Notes under the pieces: model-generated
Seen by the model: only the letters and a program-made list of their open reading frames with translations
What the model was told of the DNA's origin: nothing
The model's database searches: none
Translations under genes and position numbers: made by a program
Shown here: piece after piece, positions 9,583 through 19,997 of the stretch
Position numbering within the stretch: position 1 is the stretch's first letter
How the letters are laid out: every line of letters starts with the position of its first letter
Source: Oscarella lobularis
Taxonomy: Eukaryota; Porifera; Homoscleromorpha; Homosclerophorida; Oscarellidae
Reading direction: 5' to 3'
Assembly (NCBI RefSeq): GCF_947507565.1
Contig: NC_089177.1
Location: forward strand, 1,736,001 to 1,800,000
DNA: 64,000 nt

Positions 9583-12500
9583 TCAAACGAAGCCGAACCC
9601 AGGTGCGTTCAAAATGTGAGACTTTACCTCTTCCCGAAATTTTTCGTAATCCACGTCGTATCTTTTGGTCAGAGTTAACTCCAGGGTACATGTGGAAGCA
9701 GAGAGAAGCCGATCCGAATCCAGATCAAAGCGGATTGACGGCTTTCCTTCAAATCCCAAAACTGTTACAGTGTCAGAGCCTGTGATAAAGTTAAGAACAG
9801 CTTCCAAAGTAAGGGTAACGTCGCCGCTTGTGACGCCTAAAGAACAATGATTAGGTATATCGCACGGGTTATAAATAGTTATACGTACATCCTTTATGCA
9901 CATCAGAAACAAAATCCGTCCAATTTAAATAAACGGCTTCCTCTTTGGCACGCGCATTGGACATGTCGGGCGAAAATTGAACGAGAAACAGTGACACAAA
10001 TGTGTCAGCCGTTAGCGGTTTCGTTTCACGACCAAGTAAAAGTAAACTCGCCAATGGTGGATGATTACGCATAAGGGTCATCAAACCGAACGACTGTAAC
10101 CTGTCTTGAATCTGGTCCAATGCTGCCTTGCGAACGGTGAAGACCTGTTATTTAAATTCTTCAATTCTATTGCATCTCTTACGATAATACTTACATGGTT
10201 ATTGCACGCTGATGTGATGAGTTTAGACGCATCTACGGGTCCAAAGCTGCAGGCTGGTTTGCCGTAACCCAGCTCAAATCTGAAGTCGAATCGCGGATCC
10301 GTAATGATAGCCGAAATGTCTTCATCTTCGGTGGATTCCAACTACCGAACGTTAAGCTTATTAGGCGCTCATAATTACCAAAAAACGTCACGTACCAGGA
10401 AGAGCGACTCCCGAAGGTCTTCATTTGAGACATCGTCGATCTTAGCATCCATTACATTCTTTATCCAATAATGAATGATAGACCTAGTGCAAAACATACA
10501 GAGAACAAGTAAAGCACACGTCATCGCATCCATACCTGGGAAAAACTGCCGGCGCTGGTCCTTCCTGCATTATCGACGCGGCCATTATCTGACCAGAGAT
10601 AAAATAGGAGAGGTATTGGTAACTAGCCGATGTCACGTGATTCTTTGTATGATATGCGCTGGTTCCAGCTGTGTCTCGCTCCTTTACTTCCTGTCCCGTA
10701 TACTTCGACTGAATTCGTCTTTCATTCCCTTCCGAGACTCGTTTCCGAAGCAAAAACGTTTTTTAGCTCTTACAAAAGGTGAGACGTTGTTCGAATGACG
10801 CCGAAGTAGCGCCGGCGGCTATGGATGCACGCGTACGCCTACTCCGTAAACGGGGGGACGTCCCACATCTACATAATCGTTCTTGGCCCCACCTACGCTT
10901 CACTGCGGTAAAGAAAGGTCATCGGCACGTGTTATGCGCTTGGTTAGAAGGGTTTCTGTGACGCGTATGCCATTTTGCCGTCGTGTTTGTCTAAATATGG
11001 GCGTGGTTTGTCAGGCATAACGGGGCGACGCAGAGCCGAGTTTCCTAGCCATTTCACCACGGTGTTGGTTGTTCGATCGCTTCGTCGATGTTGTTTGTAG
11101 CGAACTGTGACAGTCACGATCGCGAAAGATTTTCCAATCGCCTCCTTTTTGGCCTTTTTTCGTGACAGTTGTTCAGCTGTAGGCATGGGCCGTTTACGGT
11201 TTTCTCGGACAAAAAAAGGAAGTCGGAAAGCTGCCAAAACCGTCAGTGCTGCGTCTCCTGTTCTCAAAACACCTGAAACAGTGACGAACGAGCCTCAGCC
11301 AAATCCTTCGACGGTCGATACCAGGTACACATGTACTGATGTGTATGCATCATGCTATACCTTTCCGCTGCAGCGTCCACACATGGCATCGTCTGGAGCT
11401 TCACGACTGCGTGCTGCTTAGCCGGATCGAGGCAGACACTGGCCAAGGCGCAGTCTCTACGAGAATTACGCATAGTATCCGGTTTTCTGCTGGAAAAGCC
11501 AACGTCTACGTCCGAGGTTTTTTGATGAAGCCCGCTATGCTAGCGGATTCAGAGAACGCGCTGATCGCAGCTGTGGAAGCGCTCCACGTCTGCCCTGGTA
11601 CGTCCAAGTTATTGTAATTACTTTCGCCATTAATTGTTCTGTCAGGAAATCCTGACGCGCGCTATTTTGACATTCGGCGTGTGCGAAGAGGCGAGCTGGA
11701 TGGAAGGGATGGATTGAGAAACGCGTCGATAGCAGCTGAAAAGGCTTCCATGGAGAGCGAGACACAGCTAGCGTCACGCAAAGTCACGTGACATCGGCTA
11801 GTTACCAATCCCTCTCCTATTTTATCTCTGATCTGACCAGCAAATAGGAAAAGCTTTTCGTCTATAAACTTTTGGCTGCTGTTTGGAAGAAGCTTGCTGA
11901 TTCCTCCGCAAAAAAATTCCCCGGAAATCAAATCTTTCACAACTCTACTCAGAAATTCTCTACGTGGTCCTCCGTCGTCGATCGCCAGCTCTCCCATAAA
12001 AAGAACGCGCAAGACATTTTGACCCGTGAATCGCCCTCTCTTGAAAGCGCGTATGGCACTTGAAAGTATATCACGTCGGCGGACATCAATTCTGTCGTAT
12101 GATTGCTCTTCCATAAAAAAGTTGAGCGAAGGGAAGATTCTAGCGCGGTGCTCTTTCAATGCTTGCAATGCGTCGTCATCGGTTTCGCTACCGCAAAGAT
12201 GAAACTGAGCAGATCCCATTGAGTCATTATTTAGTTAACAGTGAGTGCATGTAACACTTGTTCTTGCCTTTTCTGTTTCACGCCTATCCATCGCATGTCG
12301 AGGCTCTCCGTGGTTTGATGAATATGAGTCAGATACGAAAATAACTTCGGTGTACGATCTGCAAGTTGCAGTCGTTAATGAAGGAAACTGTGATACTATA
12401 GTGACATTGCTTACTTGTATATGTCGTCGTTGTTTTCAAGTCCGCGCTTCTTTGAAAATGTGGTGTCTTGAGGAAATTGTTTAATTGGACGTTCTGCTTC

Positions 12501-13411
12501 TTTTGTCCTCTGGCTCCACTTAAATTTACACTGCCTGACGAGTTATCGACATCCCTTTCGCCACAGTCCGAGTCAGACCCGTCTATCTGGAAGCGAACGG
12601 AAATAATAACGAATGTTGAAGCCCAAAAGTAAAACTTACGTCAAACAAATATTGGCTTGCGACGACATATATAATCTTCTGCGAAAAAATACTTTTGAGA
12701 GTTTTCCTATTAAGCTTCTGTCCCGGACGCAAATTAGGCGCAACTAAATGCTTCCCAATAGGCATTCGTATTTCTAAGCTAAAATTGTAGAAACAGTTAT
12801 ACGCAAACACACGAGCATAAATTATACGGCGCGCGGCGCCTTGGACTTACTCAACGTTCACATAGTCGTTAAGAACTTCAAATGAGCGCCAAAAAATTTC
12901 GCTCAAGATGCGGTCTTCATCTCAAGACGGCTCGAAATTTAAGCAGCTGATCACGCATCCCTTCTTATGCAGGTTGACTTTTAGTTCCCTCGATGGAACC
13001 TTGTCTATCGATGGATTGGGGATGAGCACAACGTCCTTGTGAAAGCTTGCGCTGCTTCCTCCGCCACCCGAACGCGTCACGGCCTTTCCCTTGCCTCGGC
13101 TCCTGCTTCCTGACCCGCTGACTTTTCCGCGCCAAACAGAAGCTAGTTCAGTCTCCGAACTTGAGTAACGCGTAGAGCGAGCAGGAGATGGGCAATGACT
13201 CTGTAGAAAAGAAGATCGATGAGCATAGTAGTAATAGTAGTAAACGTATTGTAAAGGCGTTAACAGTTGAATCGCTTTCTTCCTGCTTTCGTTCGTCGCC
13301 AGGAGGTCTTGAAACAATTTCGTGCAACTGCAGGTGGTAAACTATTTCGTTGGCAATCAGGCGGGAATCGATTTCACGACTGCCTCTTGATTCGCGGCCG
13401 CCTCTTGACAT
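9583..13411 (-). pseudogene. HECT-type E3 ubiquitin ligase-like gene (G2E3-like), disrupted
   Basis: Exons run from ATG 13411 (RLIANEIVYHLQLHE; Ser/Gly-rich region; KVNLHKKGCVISCLNFEPS) through a segment GKHLVAPNLRPGQKLNRK at 12780 to the HECT N-lobe near 12200-11840 (RVLFMGELAIDDGGPRREF, FIDEKLFLFAGQ). It resumes after a mobile element at 10593 (IMAASIMQEGPAPAVF), then PRFDFRFELGYGKP, DQIQDRLQSFGLM and the C-lobe, ending GFGFV at 9583. The catalytic Cys lies in SASTCTLELTL, matching the HECT STC box. HECT ligases pass ubiquitin from E2 to substrate through this Cys. Two lesions are seen: a hAT-like insertion at 10594-11830 that cuts an exon, and an in-frame TGA near 12946, where Trp is usual, just after NFEPS. 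The gene is therefore a pseudogene or a broken allele. Confidence 0.8.
10594..11830. mobile_element. hAT-like non-autonomous element, 1237 bp, inside the HECT gene
   Basis: The ends are inverted repeats of about 50 bp, starting CAGAGATAAAATAGGAGAGG and continuing through GTAACTAGCCGATGTCACGTGA. They are flanked by direct repeats ATCTGAC (10587-10593 and 11831-11837), extendable to 8 bp if the first C is shared. CAGAG termini and an 8-bp duplication fit the hAT superfamily. Removing the element and one target copy rejoins the HECT frame exactly (GCT GGT CAG ATA ATG). Open frames inside (for example 11107-11421) match no transposase I know. A related end lies at 60039. Confidence 0.75.
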
Positions 13412-13559
13412 GACCTGCGCAGCTCGACGTTTCTAAAAGACGTCACTGCTCCTATTTGAACTCACCGAAGCAAAACGAAGACGATACGGTAACGGAGCGA
13501 AGAATAAACAAGTGTGAGCACGCCGAAGGAAAGAATGCGGAAAATTTTCCCGGATGTTC

Positions 13560-13985
13560 CCAATTCACACTTACTATGTATAAGAGTCACTTACTTTTAT
13601 ATATATGAGTCCCTCAGACTTTTATATATATACGACCGTTGACTTTTATATATATGAGTCCCTCAGACTTTTATATATGTTCGACCGTTGACTTTTATAT
13701 ATATATGAGTCCCTCCGACTTTATATATACACGCCCCTCAGACTTTTATATATATATAAGTCCCTCAGACTTTTATATATACGACCGTTGACTTTTATAT
13801 ATATATGTGAGTCCCTCAGACTTTATATATATACGACCGTTGACTTTTATATATATATATATGAGTCCCTCACACTTTTATATACTATTCGACCGTTGAC
13901 TTATATATATATATATATAAGTCTCTCACACTTTATATATGAATAGCTTACTTTTTTAGATATATACGTAGGCAACTAAATATAT
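13560..13985. repeat. AT-rich tandem repeat block
   Basis: Degenerate tandem units built from GACTTTTATATATATGAGTC and GACTTTTATATATACGACCG alternate over about 420 bp, with variable TA-run length. Similar TA-rich sequence resumes at 14560-14635 on the far side of the tRNA cluster. It may be a nuclear satellite invaded by mitochondrial DNA, or repeats carried in with it; the sequence alone does not decide. Confidence 0.7.
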
Positions 13986-13990
13986 ATGAG

Positions 13991-14019
13991 ACGTGTGGGT
14001 TCGATTCCCATTGTCCTCT
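13991..14019 (+). tRNA. 3' fragment of a tRNA
   Basis: Only the T-arm (GTGGG, TTCGATT loop, CCCAT) and the 3' acceptor strand are present. The 5' half is replaced by TA-rich repeat. It overlaps the next tRNA by a few bases, as is common in mtDNA. Confidence 0.5.
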
Positions 14020-14089
14020 ACAATAGCTTAATGGTAAAGCTTTTGGCTGTTAACCAAAAGAATATCAGTTCGATTCTGATTTGTAGAGT
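14016..14089 (+). tRNA. mitochondrial-type tRNA-Asn (GUU)
   Basis: The acceptor CTCTACA pairs with TGTAGAG. The anticodon stem TTTGG/CCAAA encloses loop CTGTTAA with anticodon GTT. The T-arm CAG-TTCGATT-CTG is complete. Confidence 0.85.
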
Positions 14090-14097
14090 AATATTTA

Positions 14098-14168
14098 AGG
14101 AGATTCGGTTAATGGTAGGCCAGTAGCCTTCAAAGTTATTAGCATTGGTTCGATTCCAGTATCTCCTG
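14098..14168 (+). tRNA. mitochondrial-type tRNA-Trp (UCA)
   Basis: The acceptor AGGAGAT pairs with ATCTCCT. The anticodon loop CTTCAAA contains TCA, which reads UGA. In the nuclear code that is a stop codon, so this gene marks a mitochondrial origin. Confidence 0.85.
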
Positions 14169-14177
14169 AATGAAATA

Positions 14178-14250
14178 AGGCTGATAGCTTATTTGGTAAA
14201 GCATGTTGCTCATAACAATAAGAAAGTTGGTTCGAGTCCAACTCAGTCTA
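14178..14250 (+). tRNA. mitochondrial-type tRNA-Met (CAU)
   Basis: The acceptor AGGCTGA pairs with TCAGTCT with one wobble. The anticodon loop CTCATAA carries CAT. A lysidine-modified Ile reading cannot be excluded, but a separate Ile (GAU) gene lies next to it. Confidence 0.8.
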
Positions 14251-14267
14251 ATACTATCTAACCCCTA

Positions 14268-14340
14268 TAGCAAGCAGCTTAATTGGTTGAGCTTTCCATT
14301 GATAATGGAAGGGTAATTGGTTCAAATCCAATCTTGCTAG
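14268..14340 (+). tRNA. mitochondrial-type tRNA-Ile (GAU)
   Basis: The acceptor TAGCAAG pairs with CTTGCTA. The stem TTCCA/TGGAA encloses loop TTGATAA with anticodon GAT. Confidence 0.85.
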
Positions 14341-14342
14341 TA

Positions 14343-14425
14343 AGTGAGATGGCAGAGAGGTTAATGCGCTCCGCTGTAAACGGAGTCCGTGAAAACGGTC
14401 GAGAGTTCGAATCTCTCTCTCACTA
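14343..14425 (+). tRNA. mitochondrial-type tRNA-Tyr (GUA), long variable arm
   Basis: The acceptor AGTGAGA pairs with TCTCACT. The stem CTCCG/CGGAG encloses CTGTAAA with anticodon GTA. A class II variable arm TCCGTGAAAACGGTC forms its own stem. Bacterial-like long-arm tRNA-Tyr is retained in sponge mtDNA but not in bilaterian mtDNA. Confidence 0.85.
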
Positions 14426-14443
14426 AATAATTATACTTAGTTG

Positions 14444-14518
14444 GCCACTGTGGTGGAATAGGTAGACACGTCAGACTTAAAATCTGATATAATATGGGTT
14501 CAAGTCCCATTAGTGGCG
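14444..14518 (+). tRNA. mitochondrial-type tRNA-Leu (UAA)
   Basis: The acceptor GCCACT pairs with AGTGGC. The stem TCAGA/TCTGA encloses loop CTTAAAA with anticodon TAA. Confidence 0.8.
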
Positions 14519-14529
14519 ATTACAAGACT

Positions 14530-14560
14530 AGCACGCATAGTTTAACGGTAAAATGGTTTT
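14530..14560 (+). tRNA. 5' fragment of a tRNA
   Basis: The acceptor strand and D-arm (TAGTTTAACGGTAAAAT) are present, then the sequence breaks into TA repeat before the anticodon. This is the right breakpoint of the mitochondrial segment. Confidence 0.5.
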
Positions 14561-14641
14561 AATATATATATATATATAGTTTTCCTTATATATACTGTAT
14601 ATTTTTATATATATTACACTTTATTTATATATATATCTGTG

Positions 14642-15290
14642 CTTCGTTATTTATACTTCTGTCCCCTTTGGCGTTCCATAGTTTTGGCGATCGGGGCGTC
14701 GTATATTTCCGGGGCCATGTATGGGACAGTTCCTCTCTGTCGGACGCACATTCCCATGTCACAAAGTTTGGCGCAACCCGACGTGCCATCGATCTAGACA
14801 GTCATTTCACAATTTGAAGCCTAATTAAGAAGAACAACCATCCTACCAGAATGTTTGACGGTTTGACATCGAAATGAATTATCTTCACGCCAGTCCCGAC
14901 TTGTTGAGCAATTAATTTCTTTTGACTACGTGAACGCCTACAATGCAAGAATCATTACGATAAACGAGAATAATTTTATATATACCACGGAGTGGTCAAA
15001 AAAAATTTGCCTAACGATGAGAGAACAAGTTCCTTGATGAGAACAATACGGTCAGGATGTTCGACATAGCCGAAGAAACGCACAATATTCGGATGGTTAC
15101 GCACACTAACACAAAATTAGAATTTGTAATTGCAAAATGTGTCATATTTACCTACGCTAAGATTTCAGCCTTCTTTAATCGGCACAACTTTAGCTGCGCC
15201 GTCCCCTCTATACGATTATACGTTGCCTTAAACACGGCTCCAAAGGCGCCTAGCGTAAACTGCGCTGGCGGGGCTATGTTTGCCAGCACC
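14642..15290 (-). pseudogene. truncated protein kinase gene fragment
   Basis: On minus from 15290: a glycine loop LGAFGAVFKATYNRIEG, then LKLCRLKKAEI, intron, HPNIVRFFGYVEHPDRIVL, intron, VKIIHFDVKPSNIL (catalytic loop, HFD in place of HRD), intron, KLCDMGMCVRQRGTVPYMAPEIYD (CDMG in place of DFG, intact APE). The C-lobe after APE is missing: the reading frame runs into TA repeats beside the mitochondrial tRNA block. The HFD form is shared with the kinase loci at 35.9 and 44.7 kb. No start codon is secure. Best read as a kinase gene whose 3' end was lost or displaced at the insertion. Confidence 0.7.
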
Positions 15291-15548
15291 CACGCCGGTG
15301 TCACGTGTCCGTTATGATATGATTGGCTAATAATACCCCTTTGTGTCTAATTGGCCCGCGGCCTTTGTGACGTCGCCTCTTTGATGGTTTCTCGTTGAGT
15401 TTTTCTCATTCTTTCTTCGTTGTTACGCGATCAATTCGGCTTCGGATGATCCGGCTTCGCTGCAACACTCCGTCGATACGCTTCGTAAAAACGTTTCGGC
15501 CGTCCTAAATATCGTGACCTTCTTTCATGAACGCTTTCGCTGCGCATT

Positions 15549-16320
15549 TTGGCTAGCGTTCGGCGGCTTGCTGCTTTGTGCGCTTATCGGGCTCTGTTTC
15601 TCGCTTTGTTTCCGCAGCGTTTAGTGGTGGCGCGGTCGGCTTGGCGCGATGCCGTCGCTCGCGAATCTGGGAACGCTCGCCGAGTCGCTCGCAACCAATG
15701 CGCTCGCTTCTGCTGTGCCCGACGACGCGGGAGCTCTACAGCCGCCTGCGAAGAAGCGTGTGGCTGATTATTTTTTCCACGGCGTTGGCTCGCTCATTCC
15801 TGGCCGTTTCGCATTGTGGACTGCGCCTTCGTCGACATGGTGGAGCTATTACCCCGACAATTTGGAGCTCCTTCGTCGCGAATCGATCAATCCGTTTCCA
15901 TCGAAAAATTCGAAAGTCAAGCTTTGGCAGATTTCATCGGTATCGGCGTGGGTTCAGTGTTCCGCCAAATACGTCGCGATTTTCTGGCAGTCGGCGCCCG
16001 AATCGAATAGATGTCAGGCATGCTAGCGTACATGCGTGCGCGAAGCGTTTTGTCACGTCGGGATGGGCTGGCTCGCCTATGTTTCGTTTTTCGTCAGGAA
16101 GCGGCGGCGGATCCTTCAATGCTTTGGGATTCGCTTAATGCCGACTTGTTCAACATCACCGTCGCCGATCAGTCTCACTGTCACCTGACTATCGACTGTG
16201 CCTTGGCTCAGTCTCGCGACGTCAAGACGCAACTGGCGCTGCAGAGAGTCGACGATTTCAAGGCAAGACCGAAGCCGTTGTCTCGTGAGAAGGATCTCCA
16301 AATTTGTCGTTCTTTCAACT
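15549..16320 (+). pseudogene. DIRS-like retroelement gag remnant
   Basis: Overlapping plus frames carry a known DIRS-type gag pattern broken by frameshifts: MPSLANLGTLAESLATNAL, MVELLPRQFGAPSS / PDNLELLRRESINPF, SSVSAWVQCSAKYVAIF, a LAYMRARSVL segment, RQEAAADPSMLWDSLNADL and FNITVADQSHCH. No single frame spans all of it. It ends where the large palindrome starts. Confidence 0.6.
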
Positions 16321-16404
16321 CCTTTCCGCACCCGGGGTGTCGGGTGCAGAACTATGGCGCGTCGATAGGGTCAAAAAATACCCTCTCAGATACTACGGTG
16401 CTAT

Positions 16405-16577
16405 TTGGATATTTCGGTACTGTGGATTCTTCGGTACCGTGGATACTTCGGTACCGTGGATACTTCGGTACCGTGGATACTTCGGTACCGTGGATACTTC
16501 GGTACCGTGGATACTTCGGCACCGTGGATACTTCGGTACTGTGGAAACTTCGGTACTGTGGATACTTCGGAGTCGGT
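16405..16577 (+). repeat. 17-bp minisatellite, left arm
   Basis: About ten copies of GGTACCGTGGATACTTC. Because 17 is not a multiple of three and the unit lacks stops, several frames on both strands stay open. The repetitive translations are not real proteins. Confidence 0.85.
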
Positions 16578-16669
16578 ACTGAGGAGTATCGAATATGGAA
16601 CGACATGTACTATGGAACGCCTGCCCCGGCCAAACGGAGAGAGATGGCAAAGCGGCTTTTTTACGAATA

Positions 16670-16842
16670 TGTAACGTTCCGCCCTTTCGCGTCGTTCTCT
16701 ACTGTCACGACAGCTACGAAAAGACGAGGACGAGAGAGATTTGCTTGCACGTGTTCCTTCTTCTTCTTCTTATACGGGACACACCAACACACACACCCAC
16801 TCTCTATAACCCCCTCACTATCACGCCATGCCGGCCGTTACA
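16670..16842. mobile_element. 173-bp insertion, solo-LTR-like
   Basis: Present only in the left palindrome arm; the right arm has the empty site. It begins TGTAACG and ends CGTTACA and is flanked by AATA on both sides (16666-16669 and 16843-16846). TG...CA ends with a 4-bp duplication suit a solo LTR or a small Ginger-like element. It contains pyrimidine-rich and CA-rich tracts. Confidence 0.6.
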
Positions 16843-17717
16843 AATACATACCTACATCATTCACAAACAAGCGTGTGCATTATCAGCTCTAGCGGTTCAG
16901 CATTCGCGGAGTGAGGGGGGGGGCGGGTAAAGCGGAAGGGGTACGCGTCACGCTTGATGTTCCGCATGTACTGTTGATGGTCAAAACCGGCCGTTCTCTG
17001 CTATGCCGGCACGTATCTAGACGCGTCATAGCTCGTTCGAAAGCTCTATCATCGGGCAATAATACTATCAATCGCTGGTTTCAATCCGCTCATTCGTTTA
17101 GGCGCAATTCCGGTCTAAGTGAGGGTGTTGCGTATCAATTATGGAACACTTTTACGACCTCTAAGCTTTCGAATATCATCGAAAGCTGAGTGTATACCTG
17201 CTACCGAGCATGTCAAACATGTCAAATCATACGTAATTGGGAATTATTTGTCTTTTTAGCGTGTTTGACATGCTCGGTAGAAGGTATACACTCAGTTTTC
17301 GATGATATTCGAAAGCTTATAGATCGTAAAAGTGTTCCATAATTGATACGCAACACCCCTCACTTAGACCGGAATTGCGCTTAAACGAATGAGCGGATTG
17401 AAACCAGCGATTGATAGTATTATTGCCCGATGATAGAGCTTTCGAACGAGCTATGACGCGTCTAGATACGTGCCGGCATCGCGGAGAACGGCCGGTTTTG
17501 ACCATCAACAGTACTTGCGGAACATCAAGCGTGACGCATACCCCTTCCGCTTTACCCGCCCCTCACTCCGCGAATGCTGAACCGCTAGAGCTGATAATGC
17601 ACACGCTTGTTTGTGAATGATGTAGGTATGTATTCGTAAAAAAGCCGCTTTGCCATCTCTCTTCGTTTGGCCGGGGCAGGCGTTCCATAGTACATGTCGT
17701 TCCATATTCGATACTCC

Positions 17718-17955
17718 TCAGTACCGACTCGGAAGTATCCACAGTACCGAAGTTTCCACAGTACCGAAGTATCCACGGTGCCGAAGTATCCACGGTACCG
17801 AAGTTTCCACAGTACCGAAGTATCTACGGTACCGAAGTATCCACGGTACCGAAGTATCCACGGTACCGAAGTATCCACGGTACCGAAGTATCCACGGTAC
17901 CGAAGTATCCACGGTACCGAAGTATCCACGGTACCGAAGTATCCACAGTACCGAA
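17718..17955 (-). repeat. 17-bp minisatellite, right arm
   Basis: The inverted counterpart of 16405-16577, with about 14 units (CCACGGTACCGAAGTAT). The larger copy number shows that the arms have drifted since the inverted duplication. Confidence 0.85.
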
Positions 17956-18282
17956 ATATCCTAATAGCACCGTAGTATCTGAGAGGGTATTTTTGACCCT
18001 ATCGACGCGCCATACAGAACTGCCGTTTTCGGCGCGTGCGTTCAGCTTGTCAGATAAGGCGCTCGATTGCCCAAGCCGTAAGCCGCAGGAAGGGCCGCCT
18101 TAGTCGTCGCGCACATGGTGAATCGTAGCGATCGACGTTTGCTACGGGACTGCTTTTGTGTCTGTGTTGCATGGTGGTCTTGGTTCTTGCATTTAGCTTG
18201 TGTCGTCGAACGGGGCGCGCTTGTTAATACATCCGCTTCTTGGTTCAATTTCTTTCTCTTTTCTTGGCTATAGCGCCCGGCA

Positions 18283-19689
18283 GGACGGAGTTTCAAATGC
18301 GCATGTCTCGTCGTTAGGGTTACATCGCGCAATGGAAAGTTCTCCATACGCGTTGACTTAGCCTATTTCTCCTTCGAATCGCACCAATTCTTCTTCGAAA
18401 AAGTGCATCGAACCTGAAATTCTTTTAGTATTGGCGTCTTGTAGCCGTTTGAGAGTAGCCATGATCAGTTCGTACGATTGTTTGTCGATGCCTTTCCAAA
18501 CGCTTCTTCTGCACATGCACAGCTGAAACGTACTGGGGTCGAATTGGATTTTTGAGAGACGCCCTTAGTTGTTGCTGAAACTCTACGGTGGTGTACCATT
18601 CATCCTCAACTGCGTTTTCGATATCTTCCTCTCCATCGTCGTCTTCTTCTGCGTCGTTTTCTTCATCGATATGTTGACTCGTGGCAATCCCCTTGTCGAA
18701 TGTATCTGATAATTTTGCTATCGAGTTTAGCAGAAAAGGTCCGCAGTAGCGACATGATTGTTCTAGGTTCTAAGCAGAGGTGGTGGAATGAGTGCCCGCA
18801 GCTTAGTAAAGCGACTTCTTCATTCTCCATAGCGCAGTCTTCAGTATCGCAGAGAAACTCTTGTGCTGGAAATTTAGCGGTTGAGAAACCGAGAGGAAGA
18901 CTTCTTTGATCCAATGTGCAGTTAAATGTTTTTAGGTAGAAGTGCTTCCTTCGTTGTCGAGCTACCGGAGTTTCTTTGGATTGACCTGGATGACCATGTA
19001 ATTCTATAAATTTGGTCACAAGAAAATTTGCTGTTTTTCCAGCTAGAAGAGCAACGTTGTGCTTGTGGCGTTTTCTCAAAGTATCTTCTAGAAAATGAGA
19101 CGAGAATTCATGATCAAAATTCTTGCGCCGAGAACGTGAGTGATTTCTATTATTTGTTCTGCAGACGTCCAGGCCGGGCACTGCATTCGCAGTAATGAGT
19201 GAAACGTTTCGACCTTTTTCTCAGAGAAGACGTTCATATACGACGAAAAAGTACTTTTCCATCCAGGTGCCACAGTTTCATGATGGATATGACCACTTAT
19301 TACAGATAGCATTGCTTTATTGTAGTTGTGTCTTTGCTGGACGATGAACACAACAGCCATCCGTAGGATTGATTCCTGCCACAATTCGTAGCGAGATCCT
19401 CTGTGAATTGTGGCGTAGAAGTAGAAGACAAGGGGAGTCAGTTCGTCGAGCAAATGTCTCAATGCAAGAAATTCGATGTCTTTGCAGACGCCAAAAAGAC
19501 AAAGAACGTCTTCTCTGACTTAATATTAGCCAACCGCCAAAAAGAGCGGCAAGAAGAGTTGTCATTCTGTGGAACTGCGGTTTGCGGGGAAGCTTTTTCT
19601 TCTCTCCAAAGAGGTATTTGTATAACTCTACATAACAATAGTCAAATGGGGTAGATTTAGCTAATAAAATACCTGAGAAGACAGGATAG
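18283..19689 (-). CDS. 3' part of a DUF6589-like mobile-element gene, with zinc-binding C-terminus
   Basis: Minus-strand pieces at about 19683-19460, 19462-19088 and 19181-18663 carry GILLAKSTPFDYCYVELY, MTTLLAALFGGWLI, RHNYNKAMLSVISGH, and EKKVETFHSLLRMQCP...TSAEQIIE. This resembles the region of DUF6589-family proteins where NKAP.L.LLS and VE.FHSLLR occur. A cysteine-histidine cluster follows (CDTEDCAME...LLSCGHSFHHLCLE), RING-like but partial, then an acidic tail. The frames shift between the pieces, at least once in an A-run. The 5' exons appear to lie beyond the element at 19690-23481. A better-preserved copy lies at 62338-64000. Function is probably transposition-related (inference). 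Confidence 0.55.
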
Positions 19690-19997
19690 GGTCTGTGCAC
19701 GGTCCGGCCAAATCAATTTCTTCATTGACATTTTTTTTAATTTTGCAATCAAATTTCCTGATCAAATTTTTCTTCACGTCAATTTTGAAGTTTGCTTTTC
19801 AATTTTTTGAATCGATTTTACCTCCAATTTCATCGGTCAATTTTTACTTCAAAATGTTAGCACCATTTCTACCGCGTTTTCCGCTTCCTTCTTCGCGAAG
19901 TCAATTTCGAAAAATTGAATTTCAAAATTGATCTGTAGAGAATTGAAAATTGCACCAGAGGGTGGCATGTGACACGTTACAAAGTAAAATATGCACC
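19690..19997 (+). repeat. left TIR of integrase element
   Basis: 308 bp, AT-rich with many AATTGA/TCAATT words, matched by 23174-23481 in inverse. Differences are mostly single-base changes and A/T run lengths. Confidence 0.8.

Larger units (their letters stand above)
13991..14560 (+). other. mitochondrial-type tRNA cluster, likely nuclear mitochondrial insertion (NUMT)
   Basis: Six complete tRNA genes (Asn, Trp, Met, Ile, Tyr, Leu) and two cut tRNA ends are packed head to tail on the plus strand with 8-18 bp spacers. The set is mitochondrial because tRNA-Trp has a UCA anticodon (reads UGA as Trp) and tRNA-Tyr keeps a long variable arm, as in bacteria and sponge mtDNA. All six cloverleaves fold well, so the transfer looks recent. 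Truncated tRNAs at both edges mark the breakpoints. An assembly join with mtDNA is the main alternative. Confidence 0.75.
16345..18023. repeat. 1.68-kb palindrome (fold-back structure)
   Basis: The arms run from 16345 to about 17218 and from about 17261 to 18023, near-identical in inverted orientation, with a non-palindromic centre of about 40 bp. Differences are a 173-bp insertion in the left arm only (16670-16842) and a different copy number of the 17-bp minisatellite. Part of the arm (about 16890-17110 and 17370-17585) is also found upstream of the kinase locus at 44157-44350. Origin may be a fold-back element or an inverted duplication. Confidence 0.8.

Noticed and set aside
13560-13985. 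CRISPR-like regularly spaced repeats
   Set aside because: Simple TA-rich tandem repeat with variable lengths, no unique spacers, in a eukaryotic context.
16352-17975. Many open frames of repetitive protein rich in RYRGYFGTVDTSVPW on both strands
   Set aside because: Produced by a stop-free 17-bp minisatellite read in every frame; not a gene family.
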